A DNA stretch of 9,714 nt from contig NZ_JAKIUR010000074.1 of assembly GCF_021647475.1 (NCBI RefSeq), positions 1 to 9,714 of the forward strand. The letters run 5' to 3'. Position 1 is the first letter of the stretch. Each line of letters begins with the position of its first letter. Of the stretch, positions 1 to 6,683 are shown in pieces. Source of the DNA: Lutibacter sp. (GTDB lineage Bacteria > Bacteroidota > Bacteroidia > Flavobacteriales > Flavobacteriaceae). A program made the position numbers and the translations under genes. The notes under the pieces are model-generated. The model searched no databases. It worked only from the letters and a program-made list of their open reading frames with translations, and was not told where the DNA came from.

Positions 1-116
1 TAGCCTTGAACCTCCTGAAAAATGAACAAACTAAAAAACTGTCGGTTAAAAGCAAAAGACTCAAAGCGGCTTGGGATGAAGACTATTTATTAAGGATATT
101 GAAAATAAAAGTGTGA
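1..116 (+). CDS. ISAs1-family transposase, C-terminal fragment
   Basis: The frame starting at base 3 is open from the window edge to a TGA at 114-116 and gives 37 residues. It contains ALNLLKNE, then KSKRLKAAWDEDYLLRIL. This matches what I know of the C-terminus of ISAs1-family (H-repeat type) DDE transposases, which end with a conserved 'LNLL..E.T...' segment followed by a basic '(K/R)R(L/K)KA..D..YL..(V/I)L' tail. Everything upstream, including the catalytic DDE residues, lies outside the window, so I cannot tell whether the gene is intact. It runs towards the convergent aminotransferase gene. The family call rests on short similarity recalled from memory, without a search. Confidence 0.68.
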   Translation, partial: ALNLLKNEQTKKLSVKSKRLKAAWDEDYLLRILKIKV

Positions 117-126
117 GTTTGCCCTG
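1..126 (+). mobile_element. Right part of an ISAs1-like insertion sequence (end tentative)
   Basis: The transposase tail is followed after 4 bases by GCCCTG (121-126), which read from outside inwards is CAGGGC. A short CAGGG-type terminus just after the stop codon would suit an insertion-sequence end, so I place the boundary near 126. The other terminus and any target duplication are outside the window, so this boundary is a guess. A small hairpin (GCCT, AAAA, AGGC; 126-137) straddles the proposed end. Confidence 0.35.
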
Positions 127-223
127 CCTAAAAAGGCTAAAATTTACTCAAATTGACAAAATTTTATTATAATGCACAACGGGTTAGTTTTAGTTTATTT
201 AATACTTCATTTTAGAAATATTA

Positions 224-1543
224 TTAAGAGAAATCTTTATTAAATTGTTGTAATCTGTTTTCTAAATCTTTAAATTGAGCAGGTTTTGTTTGTGAAACAC
301 AAGCTCTTAATCCTTCGGTATGATAACTTCCTGTTATTTCTAATGAAATTGCTGAAATTCCATAATACAAAAGATGTTCTAATAATTGAGAACCGGTCAT
401 ATTTTTATAAGAAATGGTAAAGTAAAAACCATCGGCAAGCACTTTATCTTCATCTTTATCATAGACGATGGTAAAACCATTATCCACAAATAATTTTTTC
501 ATGATTTTGGCTCTTTTACCATATTCTTTAATGATTTCCACAAAATCAAATTCACCAGAATTTGCAGCTTTTAGCATAGCAGCTAAACCATATTGTGCCG
601 AATGTGTAACACCAGAAGATAGAGAATATAGTACTTTGTAAATTAAATTATAACCAAATAAAGGATTGCCAAATTTTGCATTTAAAGATTCGTATTTTCT
701 ATTAAAAAGAGCATTGCTAATTACCATCATTCCAATACGTTGACCAGCATTAGAAAATGATTTTGAACTAGAGATCAGCAATATCCAATTATCGGTATAA
801 TTAGCAACGGTTGGTTGATAGGGTGCTTGTCCTGGTTTAGAATAATCTTTCCTAAAATCCATTGCAAAATAGGCTAAATCTTCTACTACAATTACATTAT
901 ATTTTGTGGCGAGTTTTCCTATAATTTGTAATTCTTTTTCGGTAAAACAAATCCATGATGGATTGTTTGGGTTGGAATATACAATGGAATTTATGTTTCC
1001 TTTTTCTAAATAAGAAATCAATTTTTCTTCTAAAGTATCACCTCTAAAATTATAGACATCAAACGTTTCATATTTTTGATTTAATACTTCTAATTGTTGT
1101 TTTTGAACTGGAAAACCTGGATCAATAAATAAAACGGTATCTTTTTTTTGATGTAATTTATTAACCATTAAAAATGTTGCAAAAGCACCTTGCATAGAGC
1201 CAACAGTTGGAATACAACTTTTTCGGTCAACTTTAATATTTAAAAAGTTTTTTACAAATAAAGCAATTTCATCTTTTAAATGAGAAACGCCATCAATCAT
1301 TGGGTATTTTGCCGCTACACCAGCTTTTAGGGCTTTAATTTCAGCATTCATTCCAATTTTAGGAGGTGTTAAACCAGGAACACCCATTTCCATTCGTATA
1401 AATTTTTCTCCAGTTGCTTTTTGAATTTCATTAACTAAGCTCACTAATTCTCTAATTGAAGCTGTACCAATATTTTTAATGCCTGATTTTTCAATTTTTG
1501 ACTTTACAATATTGAAGTTGATAGGTGTTTTAGTTAATTTCAT
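224..1543 (-). CDS. Class I/II PLP-dependent aminotransferase
   Basis: This 439-residue protein is a fold-type I aminotransferase, predicted cytoplasmic. The landmarks appear in the right order: a substrate-side segment MGVPGLTPP near 53-61, SNPNNPS near 190-196 (Asn194 as the cofactor-binding Asn), VVEDLAYFAMDFR near 219-231 (Asp222 and Tyr225 for the pyridine ring), SSSKSFSNAGQR near 258-269 (Lys261 as the Schiff-base lysine, Arg269 to the phosphate), and GLRACVS near 411-417 (Arg413 as the probable substrate-carboxylate arginine). The length is normal to slightly long. The glycine that usually closes NP.NPSG is Trp197 here. The substrate cannot be read from the sequence; aspartate, aromatic or kynurenine-type donors are all possible. 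The gene stands alone and is divergent from nhaD, so it shares no operon. No Shine-Dalgarno is seen; the start is the first ATG after an AT-rich leader. Confidence 0.9.
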   Translation of the reverse strand: MKLTKTPINFNIVKSKIEKSGIKNIGTASIRELVSLVNEIQKATGEKFIRMEMGVPGLTPPKIGMNAEIKALKAGVAAKYPMIDGVSHLKDEIALFVKNFLNIKVDRKSCIPTVGSMQGAFATFLMVNKLHQKKDTVLFIDPGFPVQKQQLEVLNQKYETFDVYNFRGDTLEEKLISYLEKGNINSIVYSNPNNPSWICFTEKELQIIGKLATKYNVIVVEDLAYFAMDFRKDYSKPGQAPYQPTVANYTDNWILLISSSKSFSNAGQRIGMMVISNALFNRKYESLNAKFGNPLFGYNLIYKVLYSLSSGVTHSAQYGLAAMLKAANSGEFDFVEIIKEYGKRAKIMKKLFVDNGFTIVYDKDEDKVLADGFYFTISYKNMTGSQLLEHLLYYGISAISLEITGSYHTEGLRACVSQTKPAQFKDLENRLQQFNKDFS

Positions 1544-1563
1544 TTAAAATAAATTTAATATTA

Positions 1564-1571
1564 CAAAATTA
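1564..1571 (-). promoter_or_regulatory. Possible -7 box of the aminotransferase gene
   Basis: On the minus strand this reads TAATTTTG, matching the Bacteroidota -7 consensus TAnnTTTG, and lies 20 bases upstream of the ATG at 1543. No TTG-type -33 element sits at the expected 19-21 base distance; that stretch is a T/A run. The match could be chance in such AT-rich DNA. Confidence 0.3.
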
Positions 1572-1701
1572 CAGAATCTTTTTAAATAGGTTATTTTTTT
1601 TGATTATTTTAAAATAATTATTTTTTAAATAAAAAAATTACTTTTTTTATCAATCAGTAAGTGTTGTTTTTATACTTTTAAACTTTAAAATACTTTTTTT
1701 T

Positions 1702-3099
1702 ATGACCTCAATAATTATACTTCTGTTTGTTCTTGGCTATTTAGCAATTACATTAGAGCATCCTTTAAAATTAGATAAAACTGTACCTGCATTGTTAATG
1801 GCTTCGTTGATGTGGGCTTTATTATCGGTTGGATTTCATCAAGGTTGGTTTACTTTAATAAATCAAAATGATACTACTTTTAATGCTACTAATGGAGTAG
1901 TAAATGAGTTGGGTGAAGATGGTTTTACTAATTTGTTATTATATCATTTCGGTAAAACATGTGAAATTTTAATTTTTTTAATAGGAGCAATGACCATTGT
2001 TGAAATAATAGATTTGCACCATGGATTCCAAGTTTTAAAAGATTTGGTTAAAACAAAAAATAAAAAGCAATTACTTTGGATTATTTCTATTTTGGCATTT
2101 TTTTTATCTTCAGTAATTGACAATTTGACGGCAACAATAGTTTTAGTAACGTTATTACGAAAATTAGTAGCTACTAGAGAAGATAGAATTTGGTATGCAG
2201 GGTTTATTATTATTGCAGCAAATGCAGGAGGTGCTTGGACGCCAATTGGAGATGTTACTACTACTATGCTATGGATTGGAAAACGGGTTTCAGCTGCACA
2301 TTTAATTGCACGGTTATCAATTCCATCTATTGTGAATATAGTTGTGCCTGTATTAATAGGAAGCCTATTTTTACCCATTTTTAAAGGAAAATTAAAAGTT
2401 GTTAAAAATGAAGAAATTGATAAACAATCTCAAAAACTTTTGAGTAGTAAAACCATGCTAATAGTGGGTATTTGTATGATTTTATTTGTACCTATATTTA
2501 AGTCAATTACGGATTTGCCTCCATATTTGGGAATGATGTTGGGACTTGCAATTGTGTGGTTAGTTTCTGAATTTATTCATCCCGAAGATGATTTTACTAA
2601 AGAAAGAAGATATTTATATTCTACACATAAAGCATTATCACGTATAGAAATGTCGAGTATTTTATTTTTCTTTGGAATTTTAATGGCAGTTGCAGCTTTA
2701 GAATCACTTGTTTATGGAACAGTTTTGGTAAATGGACAACCAGTATCTGTAGGTGTATTACGATATGCATCTGAAATGTTAAGTAGATCAATTCCAAGCC
2801 AAAGCGTGGTAATATCATTGCTAGGAGCAATGTCATCGGTTATTGATAATGTGCCTTTAGTAGCCGCTTCTATGGGAATGTATAATGCACCGCTAGATGC
2901 AAGTGTTTGGCATTTAATTGCCTATGCCGCAGGAACTGGAGGAAGCATGCTTATAATAGGATCTGCAGCGGGTGTAGCAGCAATGGGAATGGAAAAAATA
3001 GATTTTATTTGGTATATGAAGAAAATTTCTTGGTTGGCGGTAACAGGTTATATTGTCGGCTACTTATTGCTGTTGTTTATGGAGTCCTTGCGGGTGTAA
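1702..3099 (+). CDS. nhaD: Na+/H+ antiporter NhaD (first tandem copy)
   Basis: This 465-residue, strongly hydrophobic polytopic inner-membrane protein belongs to the NhaD branch of the ion transporter (ArsB/NhaD) superfamily, whose members expel Na+ (or Li+) in exchange for protons. The N-terminus runs straight into a membrane segment, followed by the EHPLKLDKT stretch (19-27). Two internal SSVIDN motifs (137-141 and 379-383) followed by TATIV and PLVAA are the paired motifs of the two halves of such carriers. GGAWTPIGDVTTTMLW (176-191) supplies the conserved polar Asp and Thr residues in a membrane span, and AGTGGSMLIIGSAAG (410-424) is a further signature. The length is normal for NhaD. The ATG is followed at once by the conserved start seen in the second copy, which supports it. 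No terminator is obvious between this gene and the second nhaD, 182 bases on. Confidence 0.93.
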   Translation: MTSIIILLFVLGYLAITLEHPLKLDKTVPALLMASLMWALLSVGFHQGWFTLINQNDTTFNATNGVVNELGEDGFTNLLLYHFGKTCEILIFLIGAMTIVEIIDLHHGFQVLKDLVKTKNKKQLLWIISILAFFLSSVIDNLTATIVLVTLLRKLVATREDRIWYAGFIIIAANAGGAWTPIGDVTTTMLWIGKRVSAAHLIARLSIPSIVNIVVPVLIGSLFLPIFKGKLKVVKNEEIDKQSQKLLSSKTMLIVGICMILFVPIFKSITDLPPYLGMMLGLAIVWLVSEFIHPEDDFTKERRYLYSTHKALSRIEMSSILFFFGILMAVAALESLVYGTVLVNGQPVSVGVLRYASEMLSRSIPSQSVVISLLGAMSSVIDNVPLVAASMGMYNAPLDASVWHLIAYAAGTGGSMLIIGSAAGVAAMGMEKIDFIWYMKKISWLAVTGYIVGYLLLLFMESLRV

Positions 3100-3236
3100 T
3101 TTGTAGGTTCTTTTTTTAATTTTATTATTGCTAATTTTTATATTGTAATATTGTAAATTCTTTTAAAAAGTAATGAAAATTTGATTTATTATAAATTATA
3201 ACTTTCAATTAAAAAAGACTTTTATAATCAATCTAT

Positions 3237-3250
3237 AATTACTAGTAATT
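3237..3250. promoter_or_regulatory. 14-base perfect palindrome upstream of the second nhaD
   Basis: AATTACTAGTAATT is a perfect inverted repeat ending 31 bases before the ATG of the second nhaD. TATATTTA at 3254-3261, three bases further on, resembles the TAnnTTTG -7 box, though no matching -33 element is seen. A repressor or activator site for separate control of the second copy is possible. This is positional inference, and short palindromes are common in AT-rich DNA. Confidence 0.3.
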
Positions 3251-3281
3251 TTATATATTTAACAAATTTTAAAAAAAGCAC

Positions 3282-4667
3282 ATGACGGCAATAATAATTA
3301 TTCTTTTTGTTTTAGGTTACTTAACTATTACGTTAGAACATCCACTTAAATTAGATAAAACAGTTCCTGCTTTATTAATGGCCGCTTTAATGTGGGCTTT
3401 ATTAGCTATAGGATTTCATCAAGGTTGGTTTACATTAATTGATGCTCATGAGCATACATTAAGTGTTTTAAATGGTGTTATTGATGATAAAACTGAAGAA
3501 GGTTTTACAAATCTATTATTGCATCATTTAGGAAAAACTTCTGAAATATTAATCTTTTTAATTGGTGCAATGACTATTGTTGAAATTATAGATTTGCACA
3601 GAGGGTTTGAAATTTTAAAAGGTTGGGTAAGAACTAAATCTAAAACAAAATTATTATGGATTATCTCTATTTTGGCTTTCTTTTTATCAGCAGTTATTGA
3701 TAATTTAACAGCAACAATTGTTTTAATTACTTTACTAAGAAAATTAGTAACAAATAAAAATGAACGAATTTGGTTTGCAGGTTTAATTATTATTGCAGCT
3801 AACGCTGGTGGTGCTTGGTCGCCAATTGGAGATGTTACCACTACAATGTTATGGATTGGTAAACGTACTTCTGCCGCTCATTTAGTGGAGCGTTTATTTT
3901 TACCGTCATTAGTGAATTTGGTAGTTCCAGTATTATTAGCGACTTTCTTTTTACCAGTTTTTAAAGGAAATATAGAAATTGAAGAAACAAGTGTAGAAGA
4001 ATTAAAAAATGAGAAACTATTAAGTAGTAAAACTATGTTGTTTTTAGGTTTGGGTATGATATTGTTTGTTCCTGTATTTAAAACAGTAACCCATTTACCA
4101 CCTTATTTAGGCATGATGTTAGGTTTGGGAGTGGTTTGGTTAGTATCAGAATTTATTCATCCTGAAGAAGATTTTTCACAAGACAGAAGACATTTATATT
4201 CTGCACATAAAGCATTATCACGTATTGAAATGTCTAGCATCTTATTTTTCTTAGGAATTTTAATGGCGGTTGCAGCATTAGAATCATTGGTTTATGGTTC
4301 TATTAATGGTGAGGCTATGGGTTCTTTGAGGTATTTATCTGAAGTTTTAAATAGTGCCATTCCAAATCAAAGTATTGTAATTTCATTATTAGGTGTTTTA
4401 TCCGCAATAATAGATAATGTTCCATTAGTAGCCGCTTCTATGGGAATGTATAATGCACCATTAGATGCAAGTGTTTGGCATTTAATTGCCTACGCCGCAG
4501 GTACGGGTGGTAGTATGTTAATTATAGGTTCTGCAGCGGGTGTTGCTGCAATGGGTATGGAAAAAATAGATTTTATTTGGTATATGAAAAAAATCTCTTG
4601 GTTAGCGGTTGTTGGATATGTACTGGGATATTTGCTATTACTCTTTATGGAATCTTTAAAATTTTAA
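3282..4667 (+). CDS. nhaD: Na+/H+ antiporter NhaD (second tandem copy)
   Basis: This 461-residue paralogue of the preceding gene has the same architecture: EHPLKLDKT (19-27), SAVIDN (136-141), GGAWSPIGDVTTTMLW (176-191), a second IDNVPLVAA (377-385) and AGTGGSMLIIGSAAG (406-420). It should likewise exchange Na+ for H+ across the inner membrane. My manual alignment puts the two at roughly three quarters identity. They differ most in the loop at 54-73, the charged loop at 225-244 (more acidic here) and a loop near 340-349 that is four residues shorter here. All paired membrane motifs are kept, so both copies look functional. The 67 residues from the second IDN onward are identical, mostly with different codons. 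It lies 68 bases upstream of exbB with no visible terminator, so read-through into the next run is possible. Confidence 0.93.
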   Translation: MTAIIIILFVLGYLTITLEHPLKLDKTVPALLMAALMWALLAIGFHQGWFTLIDAHEHTLSVLNGVIDDKTEEGFTNLLLHHLGKTSEILIFLIGAMTIVEIIDLHRGFEILKGWVRTKSKTKLLWIISILAFFLSAVIDNLTATIVLITLLRKLVTNKNERIWFAGLIIIAANAGGAWSPIGDVTTTMLWIGKRTSAAHLVERLFLPSLVNLVVPVLLATFFLPVFKGNIEIEETSVEELKNEKLLSSKTMLFLGLGMILFVPVFKTVTHLPPYLGMMLGLGVVWLVSEFIHPEEDFSQDRRHLYSAHKALSRIEMSSILFFLGILMAVAALESLVYGSINGEAMGSLRYLSEVLNSAIPNQSIVISLLGVLSAIIDNVPLVAASMGMYNAPLDASVWHLIAYAAGTGGSMLIIGSAAGVAAMGMEKIDFIWYMKKISWLAVVGYVLGYLLLLFMESLKF

Positions 4668-4710
4668 TAAAACAGAATTTACAATTTAACTTTAAAAAAT
4701 ACGTTTCTTA

Positions 4711-4724
4711 TTAAGTTAACTTAA
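4711..4724. promoter_or_regulatory. 14-base perfect palindrome in front of exbB
   Basis: TTAAGTTAACTTAA is a perfect palindrome 11 bases before the exbB ATG. TACGTTTC (4700-4707), just upstream, fits the TAnnTTTG -7 box in all but the last base, so the palindrome would overlap the transcription start, where an operator would be expected. No good -33 element is visible. The palindrome is certain; its function is inferred. Confidence 0.33.
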
Positions 4725-4735
4725 AAAGAAAAAAT

Positions 4736-5437
4736 ATGCTTGTTGGACTACAACAAAAAGTTGAAACTGCTCAAAATTTATTAGAAAATTCTCAATCGCA
4801 AGAAAAAACCTTATCCGTTTACAAACTTATTATGGATGGAGGCATTGGAGGTCAAATTATTATTGCAATTTTAGTAGTGTTGCTAGTTATTGCCTTATAC
4901 ATTTATTTCGAACGATTTTTTACCATACGCAAAGCCACAAAAACGGATAGCGATTTTATGAATAAAATTAGAGATTATGTGTCTAGTGGAAAAATTGAAT
5001 CCGCAAAAATTTTATGTGCACAGGTTAATTCTCCAGCAGCTAGATTGGTAGAAAAAGGAATTTCACGTATTGGTAAACCTTTAGAAGATATTAATACTGC
5101 AATTGAAAATGCGGGTAGGCTTGAAATATATAGGTTAGAGAAAAATGTAAGTGTTTTAGCAACTATTGCGGGTGCTGCACCTATGTTGGGTTTTTTAGGA
5201 ACAGTTATTGGGATGATTGTAGCCATACATCAAATTGCAAATGCAGGTGGACAAATAGATATTAAAATGCTTTCTGATGGACTTTATACTGCAATGACAA
5301 CTACGGTTGCTGGATTAATTGTAGGTATTATTGCTTATATACAATACAATCATTTAGTGGTAAAAACGGATAAAGTGATGTATGAAATGGAAGCAAAATC
5401 GGTAGAGTTTTTAGATTTACTAAACGAACCTGTTTAA
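4736..5437 (+). CDS. exbB: ExbB/TolQ/MotA-family ion channel subunit
   Basis: This 233-residue inner-membrane protein is the channel subunit of the TonB motor. Its layout is typical of ExbB: a short N-terminal segment, a first membrane span near 38-58 (ending YIYFERFF), a cytoplasmic domain (about 60-135), a second span containing APMLGFLGTVIGMI (148-161), and a third with LYTAMTTTVAGLIVGI (183-198). Thr156 and Thr190 match E. coli ExbB Thr148 and Thr181. The E. coli pore residue Glu176, in the segment 'APGIAEALLATAIGL', aligns with Thr185 here, so that carboxylate is absent; the proline of the following IPA is Ile199. I believe related Bacteroidota proteins share this form. The exbD start lies one base after its stop, which implies translational coupling. 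The first ATG is used; an A-rich stretch precedes it. Confidence 0.93.
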   Translation: MLVGLQQKVETAQNLLENSQSQEKTLSVYKLIMDGGIGGQIIIAILVVLLVIALYIYFERFFTIRKATKTDSDFMNKIRDYVSSGKIESAKILCAQVNSPAARLVEKGISRIGKPLEDINTAIENAGRLEIYRLEKNVSVLATIAGAAPMLGFLGTVIGMIVAIHQIANAGGQIDIKMLSDGLYTAMTTTVAGLIVGIIAYIQYNHLVVKTDKVMYEMEAKSVEFLDLLNEPV

Positions 5438-5438
5438 A

Positions 5439-5831
5439 ATGAAAATTAAAGGACGAAATAAGATAAATCCAAATTTCAATATGTCATCAATGACCGATAT
5501 TGTTTTTTTATTACTTATCTTTTTTATGATAACCTCTACATTAGTTACCACAAGTGCATTAGATATTTTGTTGCCAAAGGCAAGTGGTAAAACTGAAAAT
5601 AGAAAATCGGTATCCGTAAGTATTACAAAAAATTTAGCTTTTTATATTGATGCTAAAAAAGTAAAAGAAAATCAATTAGAAAATAAACTACTTGCTATAT
5701 TATCTAAAAAAGAAAATCCAACTATCGTGTTACGTGCTGCAGAAGGTGTTCCTATTGAAAAAGCAGTTAAAGTGATGGATATTGCAAATAGAAATCGATT
5801 TAAAGTAATTTTAGCGGTAAGACCTAAATAG
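5439..5831 (+). CDS. exbD: ExbD/TolR-family motor subunit
   Basis: This 130-residue protein has a short basic cytoplasmic start (MKIKGRNK), one membrane span (about 20-38) and a periplasmic domain (about 45-130). The sequence MSSMTDIVFLLLIFFMI (15-31) carries Asp20, which corresponds to the single essential protonatable Asp of ExbD (Asp25 in E. coli). The periplasmic part ends with the usual 'AV..VMDIANRNRFKV.LAV' region. ExbD forms the rotor-like core inside the ExbB pentamer and couples ion flow to TonB. It sits one base from exbB and one base from the next gene. With the ExbB glutamate missing, Asp20 would be the main intramembrane carboxylate of this complex. Confidence 0.93.
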   Translation: MKIKGRNKINPNFNMSSMTDIVFLLLIFFMITSTLVTTSALDILLPKASGKTENRKSVSVSITKNLAFYIDAKKVKENQLENKLLAILSKKENPTIVLRAAEGVPIEKAVKVMDIANRNRFKVILAVRPK

Positions 5832-5832
5832 T

Positions 5833-6678
5833 ATGTCAAAATTTCTAAATACTAAAGAAAAAAGAAAATCAGCACTTATAACTACTATTATTATGAGTGT
5901 TTTAATTTTTGCTATGTTTTATGTTGGATTATCGTATTTAGATCCACCTGAAGAATTTGGTATTGCTTTAAATTTTGGAACTTCAACAGTAGGTAAAGGT
6001 AATTTTCAACCAAAACAAACTTCAACACCAGTTGTAAAAAAACAAATTCAAGAGGTAAAAACCTCAAGTGAAAAGTCTGTTACAAATAAAGTTGTTAAAG
6101 CTTCTGAAAAAGTAATTACTCAAAACACAGAAGATGCTATTGCAATAAAAAAACAACAAGATGAAAAGAAAAAAGCATTAGAAATAGAAAAAAAAGAACG
6201 AGAAAAACAAAAAGCCATAGCAAAACAAAAAGCGGAGGAAGACGCTAAAAAGAAAAAATTGGATGCTTTAATTGGAGGCATTAATAATGCTAAAGGAACA
6301 TCAAGTTCTGGAGAAGGAGATGATAACCAAGCGGGAGATAAAGGTAAAACGAATGGAAACCCAAATGTAAATGGATATTACGGCAATGGTGGTTTAGGAG
6401 GTAATGGAGATTATTATTTAGGTAATAGAAAACCCACAAATAAACCAAAACCTAAGTATCTTTGTAATGAAGAAGGTTTGGTGGTTGTAGAAATTAAAGT
6501 AGATAATCAAGGAAATGTAATAAAAGCAACAGCAGGAGTTAAAGGTTCTACCAATACAGCTAATTGTTTGGTTGAACAAGCCAGAGATGCTGCACTAAAA
6601 ACAAAATGGCAACCTGATGCAAAAGCACCTTCTCAACAAACAGGAAGAATAAAATATAGGTTTAAGTTGGCTCAATAA
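5833..6678 (+). CDS. tonB: TonB-type energy transducer
   Basis: This 281-residue protein has a basic N-terminus (KEKRKS), one membrane anchor near 13-36, and a long periplasmic part. Residues about 105-145 are rich in Lys, Glu and Ala with heptad-like spacing, suggesting a coiled coil or extended helix. Residues about 151-200 form a Gly/Asn/Ser-rich flexible linker. A TonB C-terminal-like domain follows at about 207-281, with VVVEIKVDNQGNVIKA, AALKTKWQPD and a final RIKYRFKL strand. Cys211 and Cys245 in this domain may pair as a disulfide. The role is to carry energy from ExbB-ExbD to outer-membrane TonB-dependent receptors, and the position right after exbD supports this. It lacks the proline-rich spacer of E. 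coli TonB; a TolA-like role is the main alternative. Confidence 0.85.
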   Translation: MSKFLNTKEKRKSALITTIIMSVLIFAMFYVGLSYLDPPEEFGIALNFGTSTVGKGNFQPKQTSTPVVKKQIQEVKTSSEKSVTNKVVKASEKVITQNTEDAIAIKKQQDEKKKALEIEKKEREKQKAIAKQKAEEDAKKKKLDALIGGINNAKGTSSSGEGDDNQAGDKGKTNGNPNVNGYYGNGGLGGNGDYYLGNRKPTNKPKPKYLCNEEGLVVVEIKVDNQGNVIKATAGVKGSTNTANCLVEQARDAALKTKWQPDAKAPSQQTGRIKYRFKLAQ

Positions 6679-6683
6679 AAATA

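Noticed and set aside
1603..1624. Overlapping palindromes ATTATTTTAAAATAAT and AAAATAATTATTTT between the divergent genes
   Set aside because: Made only of A and T in a low-complexity tract, where such palindromes arise by chance; no operator or terminator can be claimed.
1544..1701. Sodium or other riboswitch ahead of the first nhaD
   Set aside because: The gap is almost pure A/T with no stable conserved stems, and too little GC to form a known riboswitch core.
1944..2378. Open frame on the minus strand inside the first nhaD (and a similar one at 3524-3841 in the second)
   Set aside because: Both mirror the same antisense frame of two homologous membrane-protein genes; the protein has no features of its own and the sense genes have complete family motifs.
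2190..2384. Short plus-strand frames within nhaD (also 2907-3119)
   Set aside because: Out-of-frame translations of the antiporter gene, Cys/Tyr-rich and without their own start context.
3141..3156. Tandem TATTGTAA repeat after the first nhaD
   Set aside because: Only two copies of an 8-base AT-rich unit; likely chance or slippage.
4975..5226. Minus-strand open frame inside exbB
   Set aside because: Antisense shadow of a well-supported gene.
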